A DNA stretch of 64,000 nt, taken from contig NC_091668.1 of assembly GCF_042453785.1 (NCBI RefSeq), positions 28,087,501 through 28,151,500 of the forward strand. Direction: 5' to 3'. Made by a program: the position numbers and the translations under genes. The DNA comes from Malus domestica (Eukaryota > Streptophyta > Magnoliopsida > Rosales > Rosaceae). The notes under the pieces are model-generated. The model was not told where the DNA came from and searched no databases. It saw only the letters and a program-made list of their open reading frames with translations. How positions within the stretch are numbered: the first letter of the stretch is position 1; each line of letters starts with the position of its first letter. This document shows, piece by piece, positions 35,582 to 48,659 of the stretch.

Positions 35582-36534
35582 AGAAATTGGGTCCCAGTCG
35601 TTAGGATTTCGTGGGAGGAGGAAGGAAAAGGGAACAAGATGTACATGTGATATGTTTAGAAGGTAGGTAACCGATCTCCTGTTAAATAATAGGAACCTTG
35701 CGGGAAAGAAATAAAATAAAATAACCAGTTTGGTAGTTAAGGGTTGGTAGTGGTGGGGTGAGTCAGATCACTAAAGAGAGAAGATGTTGTTGCAAATTTG
35801 CATGTGCACCAAGTTTTAATAATGATCACACTGAGAAAACAAAGACTGAGTCCACGGTCAAAATGATTTTTTTTCTTTTTTTAAAAGAGATAAAGTTGGT
35901 GGCTTGGTCATGGTTTTGGGCACTAAAAAGACTCACAGAGGTCTATATCATTTGATTCATCAACTATAGAAATCAAAGTAATACGTGTTGTGTGAAATAT
36001 GAATCTAGAATTCGCTTCCAGTCATTGAATCACTTCGGGCCAAATCAAAATGATCAGTTAAGTGTCTCAACTACATTTTAATGTCACACATTGTGATACA
36101 TAAAATAGTATATTTAATCAGCATCTATTGAGATAAAATTATTGTTCACACACCTTATTAATTTTTTGGCTACTGATCTTTTTCAATTTATTTGATCCGA
36201 TAGTTGAAATTTGAGAGGTATGTGCGAGAAGTAAAAATAAGCGTGTATATCATTACTCTCAATTAATTGTCAAATTAGGTTATATCATAAAATGTGGTGT
36301 ACATAATATAATTATCATTATTGTAAAATTAAATAAAAATTTTAATTTGATAATGAGTTTGGTGGGTGACGCTCAATAATTGAGAAATGATATCTCAACA
36401 CAAAAAGAAACAAATTGAAAAAAATGATATTAGAACTTGGAAACCTAGCTAGATTGCATGAGGGGGTGGATCGTTAATTTGCAGTGAAATCCAACATTGC
36501 ATCCCTCGTGCCCCGATTGACATTACAAACCTAT

Positions 36535-36581
<47 letters not shown>

Positions 36582-36832
36582 CACGAAACCATGCAACCAC
36601 TCAAACCCTAATTTTCAATTTTTGTCTTAAGAGGTTCGTAGGTAACCTCGTCCATCAAACTTTCCTTTACGCAGCCAACATCGGCCTGCTTTGATTCAGT
36701 GCTCTCAAATTCTCAAATTTTCTTTTATTTATCCAATATTATATAAAATTTATAAGAGAATACAAGCAATTTTTTCATTTAGACTTTTTTTGTTTTACTT
36801 TCTCATCTTGAAATATCCTTTGATGATAAGAT
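35582..36832. other. Intergenic with a GA microsatellite
   Basis: No gene recognised. A (GA)n run of about 45 bases lies at 36534-36578. Confidence 0.5.
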
Positions 36833-36842
36833 CGTTTACTTT

Positions 36843-37018
36843 CTACCGCATAGTACTACAGTATAGTGATATTCTTCTTTATTTGTAAATGAGAGGTCTT
36901 ATGTTCGATTCTCGTCAAAGATAAATTTGAACCACATTATTATAATTAGTCAATTATGAGGCTTAGCCTATCCCCTATCCCACCCCATATACTATCATTT
37001 GTTCAGGAAAAAAAAAAC
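36843..37018 (+). mobile_element. tRNA-derived SINE
   Basis: B-box-like atgttcgattctcg (36901), then aaccacattattataattag and gaggcttagcctatccc, ending in an A run. Flanked by the 10-base direct repeat cgtttacttt (36833-36842 and 37019-37028). Confidence 0.65.
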
Positions 37019-37377
37019 CGTTTACTTTTAAATTACCTTTAAAGATCATCCATATGGAAATGACAAATTACCTTTAAAGTTGTTTAGTCACATGAGCAAA
37101 GCCACTAAGGAACTAGAATAGTCTGTGACCCATCATGCCTTTTTTTTCTTGCAATACTAACAGATGTTGTTGTTGCATATCAATCAAATACTTTTAAAAT
37201 TCAAGTGTGTTCTTAATCCAAACTTTTTTTCGTTACAGGCTAGGCTTCATTTTTCTCTCCATCCCTCTTATGATGGCGCATTCTTCACTTCCCCTTCTAA
37301 TTATACCAACTTTGCTTTAGCTTTAACTTATATTTTAAATGCTTACACTTTACCTCATATTTGAGTTTCTAGGTTTG

Positions 37378-38519
37378 TGTTTAGGCCCAAAATATTGGTT
37401 TGGGCCAAGTTTGGTATTCTCGGCCCAGAGGCCGTGCTTAGGAGTTGTTGGGGGTCATCCGTCTCATGGGCCGCATAGTCAAGGCTTGCCGTGTCCCATT
37501 GGGAATCTATGGGATGTGGGTAAGTCCTATTACGAGAAGGAGTTTCGACAAGATAAGGATGTTAAAGTTTGGGATTGAATGCGGCCTGATAAGGGGTTGA
37601 GTTCAAAGTCCTAGTGGGAGTAGGATTGGCCGAGATAAGGTTGGATCGGGGAAATGAGTTCTAATCTGAGAATGATTGGGATTCGATCGGAAGCAGGTTG
37701 GCTACTCTAAATAGAGGGAGGAGGACATCATAGAGGCCCACTTCAATTCAACACACAAACTGCCCTGTGCAAACCCTTGCGTTTGCGAAACCTCTCAACA
37801 ACCTTGAGATTTTTATTTTCCTTTCCCGCCGACACATCTTCAATTTGGATAAACAACACTGTGAAGGCAACCGGTGATACCTTCAGTTTGGATAAACAAT
37901 ACTATCGCCGTAGAACCAGCCAACTGCGGAACACCTTTAGTTTGGATAAATAGCACTGCGTCGAGTCCGATTGGTAATCTATCCAAGTCTCGGTCGAGAA
38001 AAACTTTCGGGTTTTTATTGGCAGAGGTCATCTCATTAGCCTTTTCGACGAGGTGAGGTGTTACAGTTTACTAGGGCTCATCACATTGAATGCCGAGTTG
38101 TTTTATGATTGGATACTCACAAGTAAGCTTTAGAGTTCGGCATTCTGACGGTCGAACCACTTTCACAATCAAGACGAACATTTGTTTTGAGTACTTGTGC
38201 CCATATAGTCTGGTGTTGATTTGGCGTGCTTATACTTTAATGAATATAACCACTGTGACCGAATCAGGCGCAAACGATTTGTGAACTTCGTAGAACTAGT
38301 AGCCTTGTCTTCAAGCTCTAGAACTTGAAGGCCGAGACGTGTTCATTCCTCGGCCGCAGTCGCGAGATCAAGAAGTCAGCAGCACACTTAACGCAACATC
38401 AACACATTTTACTCCTCGGCCGACAAGTTGGCACGCCTGCATACAATCGAATGACGTAGTTAGTTTATTAATTACTCGGCTTGCGCACTACGTAGGCTTG
38501 GTAGTTTTTAGGGTCAACA
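37378..38519. mobile_element. Solo LTR (1,142 bp)
   Basis: Starts tgtttaggcccaaaatattg and ends tttttagggtcaaca. The perfect 5-bp target duplication gtttg lies at 37373-37377 and 38520-38524. Inside, ttggataaacaa/tag recurs three times (37847-37951). A TATA-like ctctaaatagaggg occurs near 37706. No second LTR or internal region, so it is a recombined remnant. Confidence 0.87.
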
Positions 38520-38524
38520 GTTTG

Positions 38525-38947
38525 TACAATATTTTTAGTTCTCTCTATTGAATTTAGGGTCTTTCAAATTTTATGCAAATTACTTCAATCTCTCATGATT
38601 TGATTTTAAATTACCTATGTATGTGAAAAGCTTCCCGTATATGAAATCCTAACTCCGCCGTTGTTTAGTCATCTAATAGCTATTCAATAAATAGATTGAA
38701 CCATGTTTTCTTTTAAACACCAAAAGTTTGACAATGTTAGTAGAGTTAATTTTCCTAGAGCTAGTCTTCAGAGGGTATTTAAAATGTAAATTCTAATTAT
38801 TAGGCAAAATTGTAGAATGAGAATGAAAACCGAAAAGTTAAAATGAGAAGGACGCGATCATTCCTATTTATAAGTAATATATCAAAGAAAGAGCTGTATA
38901 CCTACTCATTTCCAAGTGAGCTTTGAGCCTGACATGCACATCAATGA

Positions 38948-38988
<41 letters not shown>

Positions 38989-39645
38989 CAAATGCATGGT
39001 TGGTAGAGGTTGGTACGAGAGGTGACGTTAGAAAGGCCAACTACCTTTGTTGCCTTTCGAAATCATCAAATCGTTGGAAACTTTTGAGGCCACTTGGTAC
39101 TTTTGAGACCACATCAAGTTTTATTCTATTTTATTTGACCATTTTATTTGGTAAGTACGTGTCTGTTGTAGAAAGTCGGGGAAAAGCCACATTACGTGCA
39201 CCTAAATCTGTTGGCATTTGGCTTCGATACATACGACAGTCTAATGTATGCCAACTCTCATCGGCACGACAAAATTAACAGGCATCTGGTGCCCATTCTG
39301 AATGGACACTTAATCATTTAACCATCTAACCATACGTTAAGATTGACGATAATTTGATAAAATAAAAGGTTTCAATACATATAGAGGATGTTGAAACCTA
39401 ACATATCTAGGAGAAAAGTGAATGATTAAGCAAGACAACTACACATAAATATTTAGTTATTGGACTACACTCGTAGCCTTGCTCACCCTCCATATGACAC
39501 GGGTGGAAAGAACCAAAATTTCAAAGTAAGGTCGTCAAACTATAAAGTAGTCTAAGGTCGTCAAACTATAAAGTAGTCTACTTCTTTTTCGCTGGATGTG
39601 AATAGAAATAATTAAACTCCCAATAGAGTTTGTGGCCAACGTAAC
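38525..39645. other. Intergenic, GA microsatellite and a 27-bp tandem repeat
   Basis: A (GA)n run lies at 38952-38986. aaggtcgtcaaactataaag is duplicated at about 39530 and 39557 (27-base period). The 120-codon frame over the GA run looks spurious. Confidence 0.55.
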
Positions 39646-39900
39646 AACCATTAAGTGAAGATAATGTATAAAGAGATATAGATGGGAGAGGAAACACATA
39701 ATGTACGTGATTCACCATATTTTGCGCAACGTCTACGAGGATAAAGGAGTTCTCATTAATTGTGCTGAGTTTTCATAATACAAAAGTTTACGCATAATCG
39801 TGACTGAGTTCTAATAATGGATTAGAGAATCTGAGATCATAAGAAACCTAACTGTGAGAGAATGATCTCTCTTTATAGTGAGGAGAGTCATCTGTTTTCG
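39646..39900. repeat. Relic of an LTR related to the TR-GAG element
   Basis: aatgtacgtgattcacc, gcaacgtctacgaggataaa and ggagttctcattaattgtg follow, in the same order, the LTR segments gatgtacgtggttcaccc, ctacgtctacggagtaga and ggagttcttattagtagtg of 5159-5670. It is much diverged, and the ends are not defined. Confidence 0.55.
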
Positions 39901-40118
39901 TCCACGGTCGACAGGGAAATTGCCCTAAACAGTAACTAAATTTGAAATTGAGGCAAAAAAATAGTGCCAAAACTGGTTTTGACAAAAAAATAAAGCAAAT
40001 GAAAAATGAGTACGTGTTAATTTCTTTTATAATAAATCCCAGTTTCCTTTTCTTTTCTTTTCACTAATACATCTATCAGCTGCGCCTGTATACAATTTAT
40101 ACATAAACCATAGCAATT

Positions 40119-43100
40119 TCACTTGGTTCTTCCATTTCTCCCACCTTTTCTGCTAACAGCTTCGCAGAGCCTGCATGGTAATGTGTCAAGGCTCAATGCT
40201 CGGGTTTTAACGTAATTCGCCATTACCCCGCATCTTCGCCAGGCATGGTACTCGGCATACGCAACTGGGTCACTGGCGAGGGACTTCACGTAAGATGCCA
40301 ATTCCTCCAAGCTGCTAAATTTAGTGCCATCGATTATCGAATGGGGAGGAACAAAGTCCCAGACATTAGGGGCACCAAAATAGATTGGAACTGACCCAGA
40401 GTCTAGGGCATAAAATAGCTTCTCCGTCACATAACTCTCTGTCATTGTGTTTTCGATGGCAAGAACAAACTTATAGTGAGACATGGCACAATGTAAATGA
40501 TCCCACCATTTTTGGGTGACACTAGTATCACTAGCACACTCGGGGTAGAAAGAAAGGGCCATGTCCAAGCCGCCGACGTTGTTCAAGCACTTGCCAAATG
40601 AATGGTGGGGTAGTAAGCTGAGAAGCTTGTGGGCAAGCTTATTTCTTTGAGGTAGGCAGCGCGATGATGACCAATAAACAAGTGTGTCCTTCAAATAAAA
40701 TTCCATAGAAAATGTACATCATGCGACAGAGAGATGAACAGAAATAAGTATAAAGAACAGAGAGTCAAGTCCTTACTTTTTGTTTATAAGGAGACACGTG
40801 GTAATTTCGACCATTGTGAAAGAGTGCACCAGCATAGGTGGACTGCACATCATCTTCGGCGTGATAACTTATAAATACATCCTCAACACCAGATCGCTTC
40901 CTGCCAGCCTCAAGATCCATGTACACACGAAGTGGATCTCCAGTGCGTCTCTGTCAGAACCAATTTTTTTTTTAAGGAGAATGGAGTAGACCTTGAAAAC
41001 GACATACCAAAACAATGTACATAGATAATGCGCAAGATAAGGCTGTAGCAAGATTACTGCCCAGGTTAGCTTTCTAACCCGGTACAATCATTTACAGAAG
41101 AAGGAATGCTATTGAATTAAATGAAGATGAACACAAATATAATGCCAGAAAAGGAAGAAAAAGAAGTCCAAAACCAAAGTAAGAAATGAAAAATGAACTA
41201 AAATAAAAAGGTCATTTATATTAAAGGCGTAAACCCTTATCAAAATTCCCCTTGAACATACCCGAAGGATCACTTTACCCCCTGCTTTTGAAATTTAATC
41301 ACTTTCCCTCCCTGGACTTTCACTTTGTGTCTCACATTACTCCGGGTATGATGGAAAAGGGAATGAAATCCAGGTGAAAAGTGATATTGTTGCAAAAGCA
41401 AGGGCTAAAGTGATCGCTATGTGCACCTAATTCGCCTCACTGGGTTATGTCGACCCCACGTGACACTTTTAACTTCATAGCATGAGACTGCCACTTACAG
41501 CTAAATCACTTCACTGCTTTATGTCCCCACATGGCACTTCTATCCCTCAAATAACCCATCACTGAAGTTCTAATGCTTCATAAACAGTCTCAATACATCC
41601 ATATATCAATCTAGATAAATCCCAAACCATTTGAATAGACATGTCTAACTTCCAATTGAGTGATATTTTATAAACACAAAATCCAGGACAAACGACGCAG
41701 TTTTCTTATTTATAAAAACATCAAAAGGTTTTTATAACACATCATATAAACCCATCACCTTGATGATATATGGATGTATTTCTATCTACCGCTCAAGTGA
41801 TCAAACCCCACCGATCAAGTAAGTTTTGAAGATCCTCTTATTCAGCTCTACCAAATAACCCACAAGATTACATCACATCAAAGCCAACAATGACACACAT
41901 CAAATGTTGATCCCAAATTAACTTTGCTTTCCTCAACAGTTTGCTTCATAAGATCAAAGCACAGTAACTACTAAAGGTCCAGTTATCTTTCAACCTCATT
42001 ACATACATTCAGAGAAATGCTGAGCATAGTCATATCTCAATCGTGCAGGCTACATGTATGGGTATCCGCTTGCAAGTCCCCCATTAATAGGTAATCGAAA
42101 TTGATTGTTTGCACATATGTCTTTAGCAGGAGTATAGTGGGATGAAAACATCGAATTGATGATAAAAAAATTCTTAGATAGCAAGCACTTGCTCCCAAGT
42201 AAAAGAAAGATCAGTAGGGCAACCCTTCAGCTTATAGAATATAGAATTTACAAAAGTTTCCAACCTACTGGACAATTTTGTATCCTTCCAATTTTACGAA
42301 TACGACTTGTATTTCCTATCAGAAAAGATAAACAAAGTATACACTTCCAGTTTTGAAGAATGTATTTCATTTATCAATTTTTAGAGAACGTATTTATCAT
42401 TTATATGATTTTACAATTGGGACATTAATTTTCCTAGGGTATGAACATCTTATGGTAAATCAGTAGTTTCCTACAGTGAAGATACAAAGAAAGGCAGTTG
42501 AACAAAAAAACTTCCTAGAACACCACTCATCTAGTCTGATCAAAGCATGATACACTAAGAATGCCCTGTCTAGTGCGGTAATCCTTTTTTCATATGAACA
42601 GGGTTGGGCCTGTAATTCCCTATACGAGTTACAAAATGCGGTATAAACACAAAAAACAGGATAAATTATCTAGTTCCACTATAGATTCACAAGCGCACTC
42701 TTCAATCCATCATTAAGGTTCTATTGTATGATGAATCCCTCGTCTTCTGGGAAAAAGTAAGAGGAGAAGCCTACTTATCCTAGTGTATTAAACAAGGAAA
42801 ACATTGGTAAAGCGTTTGCAGAACTCAAACTCCTACTGCATTTACCAACAATAAAAAGAATCCCATTGCATAATCGCAAGACAATGGAGAGTGCCATTAC
42901 AAACTGTTGCCTACAAGCACTCAAGGGAATTTACATAGCGCTACTGCAAGTATATCATGGAAGTGCAAAGTGCTAACGCAAGGCAGTAACCATAGTGGTC
43001 TAGCTCCTTTCCCTATCTTGTAGTAATAATTATATTGCTTCTTTCCAAGTAAAAGAAGCAAGTAGCTCTTAAATACAAGTTGTTTATTCACCCTGGAAAA

Positions 43101-44166
43101 TTTCCATATAGGAGTTAATCATGTAAAAGCATGAACCACAAGAAACTGAATACGTATATAGCTCTTGACCTGCATCGATTATAGACCTTTGCTCCTCCCT
43201 CCCATAAGCCCAACACGGAAAAAATGGAAAAGGCCGAGTCTTCTTCCTACTATCTGTGGCGGATAAAAAGAGGAACAGCGTGTAGTCAAGCTACCACACC
43301 AGTTCGATCTCTACCCATTAGACAATTTAGGTATTTTCTTTTTCATTGCTGGTGTGTTTCTCAACAATTCCCCCCAAAATGTTTGGGAAAAAAAGTTCAA
43401 GGAAGCAACGTTCCAAAGGAGAAAAATTGGGGCATCATTTCGACCTCACGGAAAATTTCCTAGATCAGCCACTGTATACAATACTTCTGTTTAACATTCC
43501 ATTTCCATATGCTCACTCTATAAATTAGTACTAAGGAAGAAATTCCTTCAAGATTTAACCACATTATATCAATAATCATGATCTGAATAATAACTAGCTA
43601 ACCATGCACATGTAGAAACACACACACACATATATAACACGAAGAAATCGAAACCAATTACTGCCCAACATTAAGAAAACAAAATGGAGTACCTGAAGGG
43701 GAGGTGTAGTGGTCTCAAACAGCAAAGCATCAGGCTTGTCAGCAAGAACCGAAGATTTAGTCCACAAACAGCTCAACCCACACGGGCACGAATACAAATT
43801 ATCCAAATTATCAGGAATCCAAGTCCACCCTTTCACCAACACGCTAACATGCTCCGGTTTCGCCTCCCCACATTCCGATTCGCCGCGAATTTGCTGCAGA
43901 GAAGAAGAGTTTTTCGGGAACAGCTGCTGGTTGTGCTTCTCTTTGAAACGGGGGCAACCCACCTGGGCATCCCACTTCCTGAACGCGCCGATCAAATGGG
44001 TAAACGGGTCGGGTGCGGAATTGGTGAGGGACGGAGTGGGATCGTTGGTGGGTTGGACTGAGGTCGATATGGGAGGGAATTCGAGGAAGCTGCAGAAGAA
44101 GAGGATGAAGAAGGCGCCGCTCATCATGAAGGCGATGGTGAAGGAGTTGAAGGGCTTTAACTGCAT
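40119..44166 (-). CDS. FUT13: Alpha-1,4-fucosyltransferase (GT10, FUT13-like)
   Basis: Three exons on the minus strand: 44166-43693, 40950-40777 and 40688-40119. All junctions are at codon boundaries; 405 residues. It has a short cytosolic end, a signal anchor at about residues 10-28 (FTIAFMMSGAFFILFFCSFL), a Pro/Ser-rich stem, then the GT10 domain. Conserved stretches: HVSVLVKGWTWIPDNLDNLY, RRTGDPLRVYMDLEAGRK, VYWSSSRCLPQRNKLAHKLL and the GDP-fucose region KFVLAIENTMTESYVTEKLF followed by GSVPIYFGAPN. In plants this Golgi enzyme adds the alpha-1,4 fucose of Lewis-a epitopes on N-glycans. Intron 1 is long (2.7 kb) and AT-rich, and no gene is seen in it. Confidence 0.93.
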
Positions 44167-45106
44167 ATTACCGGCGGTAATTTTAGCAGTTGCTCCTCTC
44201 TCCTCCTGTAAAGAGAGACACCAGAGTCAGTTTAAGTCAAAGGACACGTGTCTCACTCAACTAAACAAAGCACAGAGAGGGCCCTTAAGCTTTGGTTGCA
44301 GAAGATTCCAATTCTTTTCCAACAACATTCATGTTTAGCAGTGTATTCAATTAAGACTTTAAGATATTTTAATTGTTTTAATGAATGAAATTCAATTCAC
44401 GGTAAGTGATTATATGAAATTTAAAGCATATTCAATTATGAATTTATTAAAATTATTAGAAATACGAGTATATTTAATTATGATTTAAAAAAATTATAAT
44501 ATTTCAAGTGTACCTAATTAAAAATTGATTTTAAAGAATTTGAAAAATTTGAGAAATTAGAGGGAATTTGAGAGATTTCGTAGTGTATTTTAAGTATTTA
44601 TAAATCTCACATCTTCATGTGAAATTTCAACAGAATTGAATCAAAATTTTATATAAAATTTGTTTACATATCAATTAAACTCTATAAAAATCCATGAATG
44701 TATAAATTTATTAAAATTCCTCAAATTTCTAATTGAATAATCTCGATATTGTCAATGTTTTCATAAAAAAATCGTAAAAGATATGAAAATGGTAAGTGAA
44801 TTCTAACTTCAACCATACCAGATAACTCTTAAAATAAAATCGATAGATATTGTCAATATTTATGATACATCAGTTAAATATAAAAAAAAACTCTTATATT
44901 TCCTCTAAGCCAACTATTGACAACTCCTAATGTTTTATTTTAAACTTTTATTATTTTTATAAAACACAACCGATGTAAAGTTTCAAAATATGCATTCATA
45001 TCACCACAAATTTGTAATATCGATATTTTCGTTCATAATATTTTAACAAAAAGGAAAAAAAGAAAAAAAAGACTGTAAAACTGAAATCAAATAAACAAGA
45101 AAGACG
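44167..45106. promoter_or_regulatory. Shared divergent upstream region of FUT13 and PDIL5-2
   Basis: 940 bases between two start codons facing away from each other. The middle (44340-45060) is strongly AT-rich with no open frame. cacgtg (44245, inside ggacacgtgtctc) is a G-box core 79 bases upstream of FUT13. Regulation by either side is inference. Confidence 0.5.
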
Positions 45107-48100
45107 ATGGGGAGGATGATGGGCATGCGCGTAAGGCCGTTGTGGTGTTGGGCGCTTCTGATATTATTAGCAGCACTAGATTCGCCGGCAGCAGCAGCGG
45201 CGTCGTCGTGGGCGGTGGACGGGACGGTGTTGGAGCTCGACGATTCCAACTTCGATTCCGCCATCTCCGCCTTGGACTTGGTCTTGGTTGATTTCTACGC
45301 CCCCTGGTGCGGCCACTGCAAGCGTCTCTCTCCTCAGGTCTCCCTCTCTCCCCCTCTCTCTCTAAAATCATAATTTTCAACGATCCCATCTCCATCCATC
45401 CATGATCCATCCATGTTAATTTTGATGATGAATTCACACATGTTAATTAGGATTTATTTATTTATTTAGATTTTAACAAATTGAATTTATGTAGTTGGAT
45501 GCAGCTGCCCCCTTGCTTGCTGGGTTGAAACACCCAGTAGCGATTGCAAAACTTAATGCTGACAAATTCACCTCTGTAGCTCGAAAATTCGAAATCGAGT
45601 ATGATCCTGTTTCTTCAAATCCCTTTTATGTCCATTGCCAGTCAGAATTTTATTTAATTTTAATTTTTAATTTTGTTTTGATTATTGTTATAGTGCATAT
45701 CCGACCCTCAAACTGTTTATGCACGGTGTTCCCATGGAATACAATGGACCCAGGAAAGCGGAATCGCTCGTTCGCTATCTGAAGAAGTTTGCAGCTCCTG
45801 ATGTTTCCATACTTGAATCAGACTCTGCTATAAGTGAATTTGTCCAGGCTGCTGGCACTTACTTTCCTATATATATTGGTTTTGGGTTGAACGAGTCTTT
45901 GGTATCGAAGGTAGCAATAAAGTACAAAAAGAAGGCATGGTTTTCGGTTGCAAAGGATTTCTCCGAAGATGTAATGGTGTTGTATGATTTTGACAAGGTT
46001 CCTGCTTTGGCATCCCTTCATCCAACGTATGATGAGCGCAACATCTTCTATGGCCCCTTTGAAGGTTAGCTTTTTTTGGTTGATCAGTCCTTGTTCTCCA
46101 CTAAGTATATTGAAATATGTATTTTGTACATCAATGTGACCTTTTTCCAAGTCATAATGATACATCACATTGCAAATTTACAAGCATTTCTTCAACTTGC
46201 ATTGCTTATAGAATCCGTCTTTTTGTAAGGAAGAATACATTTAGACATGAAGTCATAGGTGTGGTTGAGTAAGCTTTGTGAGAGTGCTTTTCATGCCATT
46301 TCGTTAGCACCCTATTCTTGCCTTAGTCACTTTTATGCTTGAGACGTGGACAAAAACCCAAGGACGCACCTTCTTCAAGTGAAAGCTTCTACTTCAAAAA
46401 ATGAAGAGGGAAGATGAGTGTAATAGTTCCCTCCCCCCCCAAAAACCACATACACACACAACCGTCCCAGACAAGATAATAGCGTTTTGCATCCTCACTT
46501 TAGTGTATTTACCTATTAGATTTTCGCCTGTTAGATTATGCGGAGACAATGGCTATCTGTTTATTAAGAGTTAGACACATGGTGAGTTTAGAAGTTGCCC
46601 TCAAATTTCATTCCAAAGTTAAACTTTCTCTAATGTGAGCATACCATTTATGCCATGGTGTTGAAGGAACCTTCATTAAATGTTTTGTAAAGCTCAAACA
46701 TGACTCATCTATCTTTGGCCATCTTCTTTGTCTCTTACTTTTTATTTTTTTTGAATATGCAGAGGAGTTTTTGGAAGATTTTATAAGACAAAGTTTGTTC
46801 CCTTTGGCCATGCCCATAAACTATGAGACATTAAAGTCGTTGAGTGATGATGAAAGAAAAATTGTTTTGACAATCGTGGAAGATGAGGATGAAGAGAAGT
46901 CTAAGAAACTTATCAATATTTTAAAATCAGCGGCATCTGCAAATCGGGACTTTGTATTTGGTTATGTTGGGATCAAACAGTGGGAAGACTTTGCTGATAC
47001 CTTTGGAGCCAACAAGAAGACGAAACTACCAAAAATGGTTGTCTGGGATCGAATGGAGGAGTACATTACAGTAAGTGATTAGTTAAGACATGTATATTCT
47101 TTAGATCTCCATGCTAAATTTTGGTGAATCTATGTTTCATATCTTTGAGTAAATATTTTGTGATCGTCGGTGCCGTATGATATTCATTATATATCTAAGT
47201 TTAGTTTTGATGAAAAATTGTGATTGCTAATGGGAAGTGCGTTTGCTTTTGGGAAGATTTTTGGGAGGGGTTAATTGTCTTCCGTCTTCATTTCCTTCCT
47301 TGTATACAGCCTCTTTGAACAACAATTCCACCATCCACACCTTAGCCTCCTTTTTATTGATGGGTTCCATTTCTCAGAACAACAATGCTACAATCCACCC
47401 ACTGGCCACCGTTGATGTCCCCCCATAGTCGTACCCAGTGCACAAGGCTCCCGCTTTACGCAGGGTCTGGGAGAGGTGAATGTCCCCCCATAGTACATAG
47501 ATTAATTATATAAAATGGAAATATAAATTAGTGGCAAAGAGAAAGTCGTTTTGGGTGAACATGTGTACGAATTCTCTCTCTCTCTGGATTTTCATGATTG
47601 GACAGGTGCTCTGTAGCTCTCTGGGTTGATGTTAACTTTGGTTTTTCTTTGGGTTTTTGGTTTCTTCTGATGTTCTTCTTGTTTCAGCACGTCTCATGTG
47701 TATTGATGTTATGTTTGCCGCTTCAAGATTTCCTTGTTTCAGCTATTTCACCTGTATTTTTGAGACTTTTGCTGCTTTAGATGGTATAAATTCAAAACAT
47801 GTAATGTTCCTTGACGTTATTTTGTAAAATAGGTAAATGGGTCAGAAAGCATTGATGAGGAAGATCAGGCATCTCAAGTCTCACAGTTTATACAGGGATA
47901 CAAGGAAGGAAGAATAATAAAGGAAAGAATTGGCGGTCCATCATTTGCGAGCTTTATGACTTCATTTATAGGGATTGGAACTGTGTACATAATGGTTTTT
48001 GTGGTTATAGTAATGATGCTTATTCGATCAATCAATAAAGAAGACGACGAATCCCCTGTGGCTCGTACTGGAGACCAGGTTGATCACGCTACAAGCTCAA

Positions 48101-48150
48101 CCGTTGAGGCTGAAAGCAGAGAGCACAGATCTGGAGAAAAGGAAGATTAG
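45107..48150 (+). CDS. PDIL5-2: Protein disulfide isomerase-like 5-2
   Basis: Five exons: 45107-45337, 45495-45598, 45694-46064, 46763-47070 and 47833-48150; 443 residues, in frame throughout. An N-terminal signal peptide ([20 protein letters not shown]) is followed by one thioredoxin domain with the active site [15 protein letters not shown] (residues about 63-77) and [16 protein letters not shown]. Two redox-inactive thioredoxin-like regions follow. Near the C-terminus there is a membrane helix ([20 protein letters not shown]) and a short acidic cytosolic tail. Plant PDIL5-2/5-3 type proteins are membrane-anchored ER oxidoreductases. There is no KDEL, as expected for an anchored form. Likely counterpart of At1g35620 (from memory). 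Confidence 0.94.
47430..47479 (-). mobile_element. 50-base 5'-truncated Au-like SINE in intron 4 of PDIL5-2
   Basis: The insert carries only the SINE 3' end (gtacccagtgcacaaggctc, complement of the end of 57257-57418). A perfect 15-bp target duplication, atgtccccccatagt, flanks it at 47415-47429 and 47480-47494. Confidence 0.88.
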
Positions 48151-48659
48151 AGTTGGCCTTTTGGACTTCTAACCAGATCTGATTGGGGTAGCTGCCAAAG
48201 AAAAACGAAGGAGTTTATTAAACGCAACTGTGCAGCGTGCCGGAAACAGTGTGGAGTATGAAACATCCATGATTTTGTAGAGACTAGAGGGCGATGAATT
48301 CCCGCGCACTGTTATGCGTACACCTTATAGAAATTCAGCTTTTGTGTTCACATTATCTTGGTTAGATTCTGTACGCTGTGTTGTTTTACTTTGAAGAGCA
48401 CAAATTTGTGCCGAACCACGATAAACACTACTGCGTCTCTTTTTCGTTCTGTATCTGCTGATGCCATCAGTCATTGTCCAAGCAAAATTGAATTGATTTT
48501 GTTTGTACCACATATTTCACCAATCTTGAAACTACCAAGCATTGGTCAACTTCATATCTTCGGGGACTCACTGAAGGAGTCGTGCTGACGGGTTTGGGTC
48601 AGCTAGGGTAGGTTGTTCAAACCAGTTAACAGGGTTGAAATAATATCCGGAGAATAGGA
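48151..48659 (+). other. Probable 3' UTR of PDIL5-2 and intergenic DNA
   Basis: No coding sequence recognised. Short frames here have no family features. Confidence 0.5.

Noticed and set aside
38916-39278. 120-codon plus frame with an (RE)n run
   Set aside because: The frame depends on a GA microsatellite and the rest has no domain or sensible composition.
43684-44338. Plus frames of 125 and 209 codons opposite FUT13 exon 1
   Set aside because: Shadows of the true minus-strand exon.
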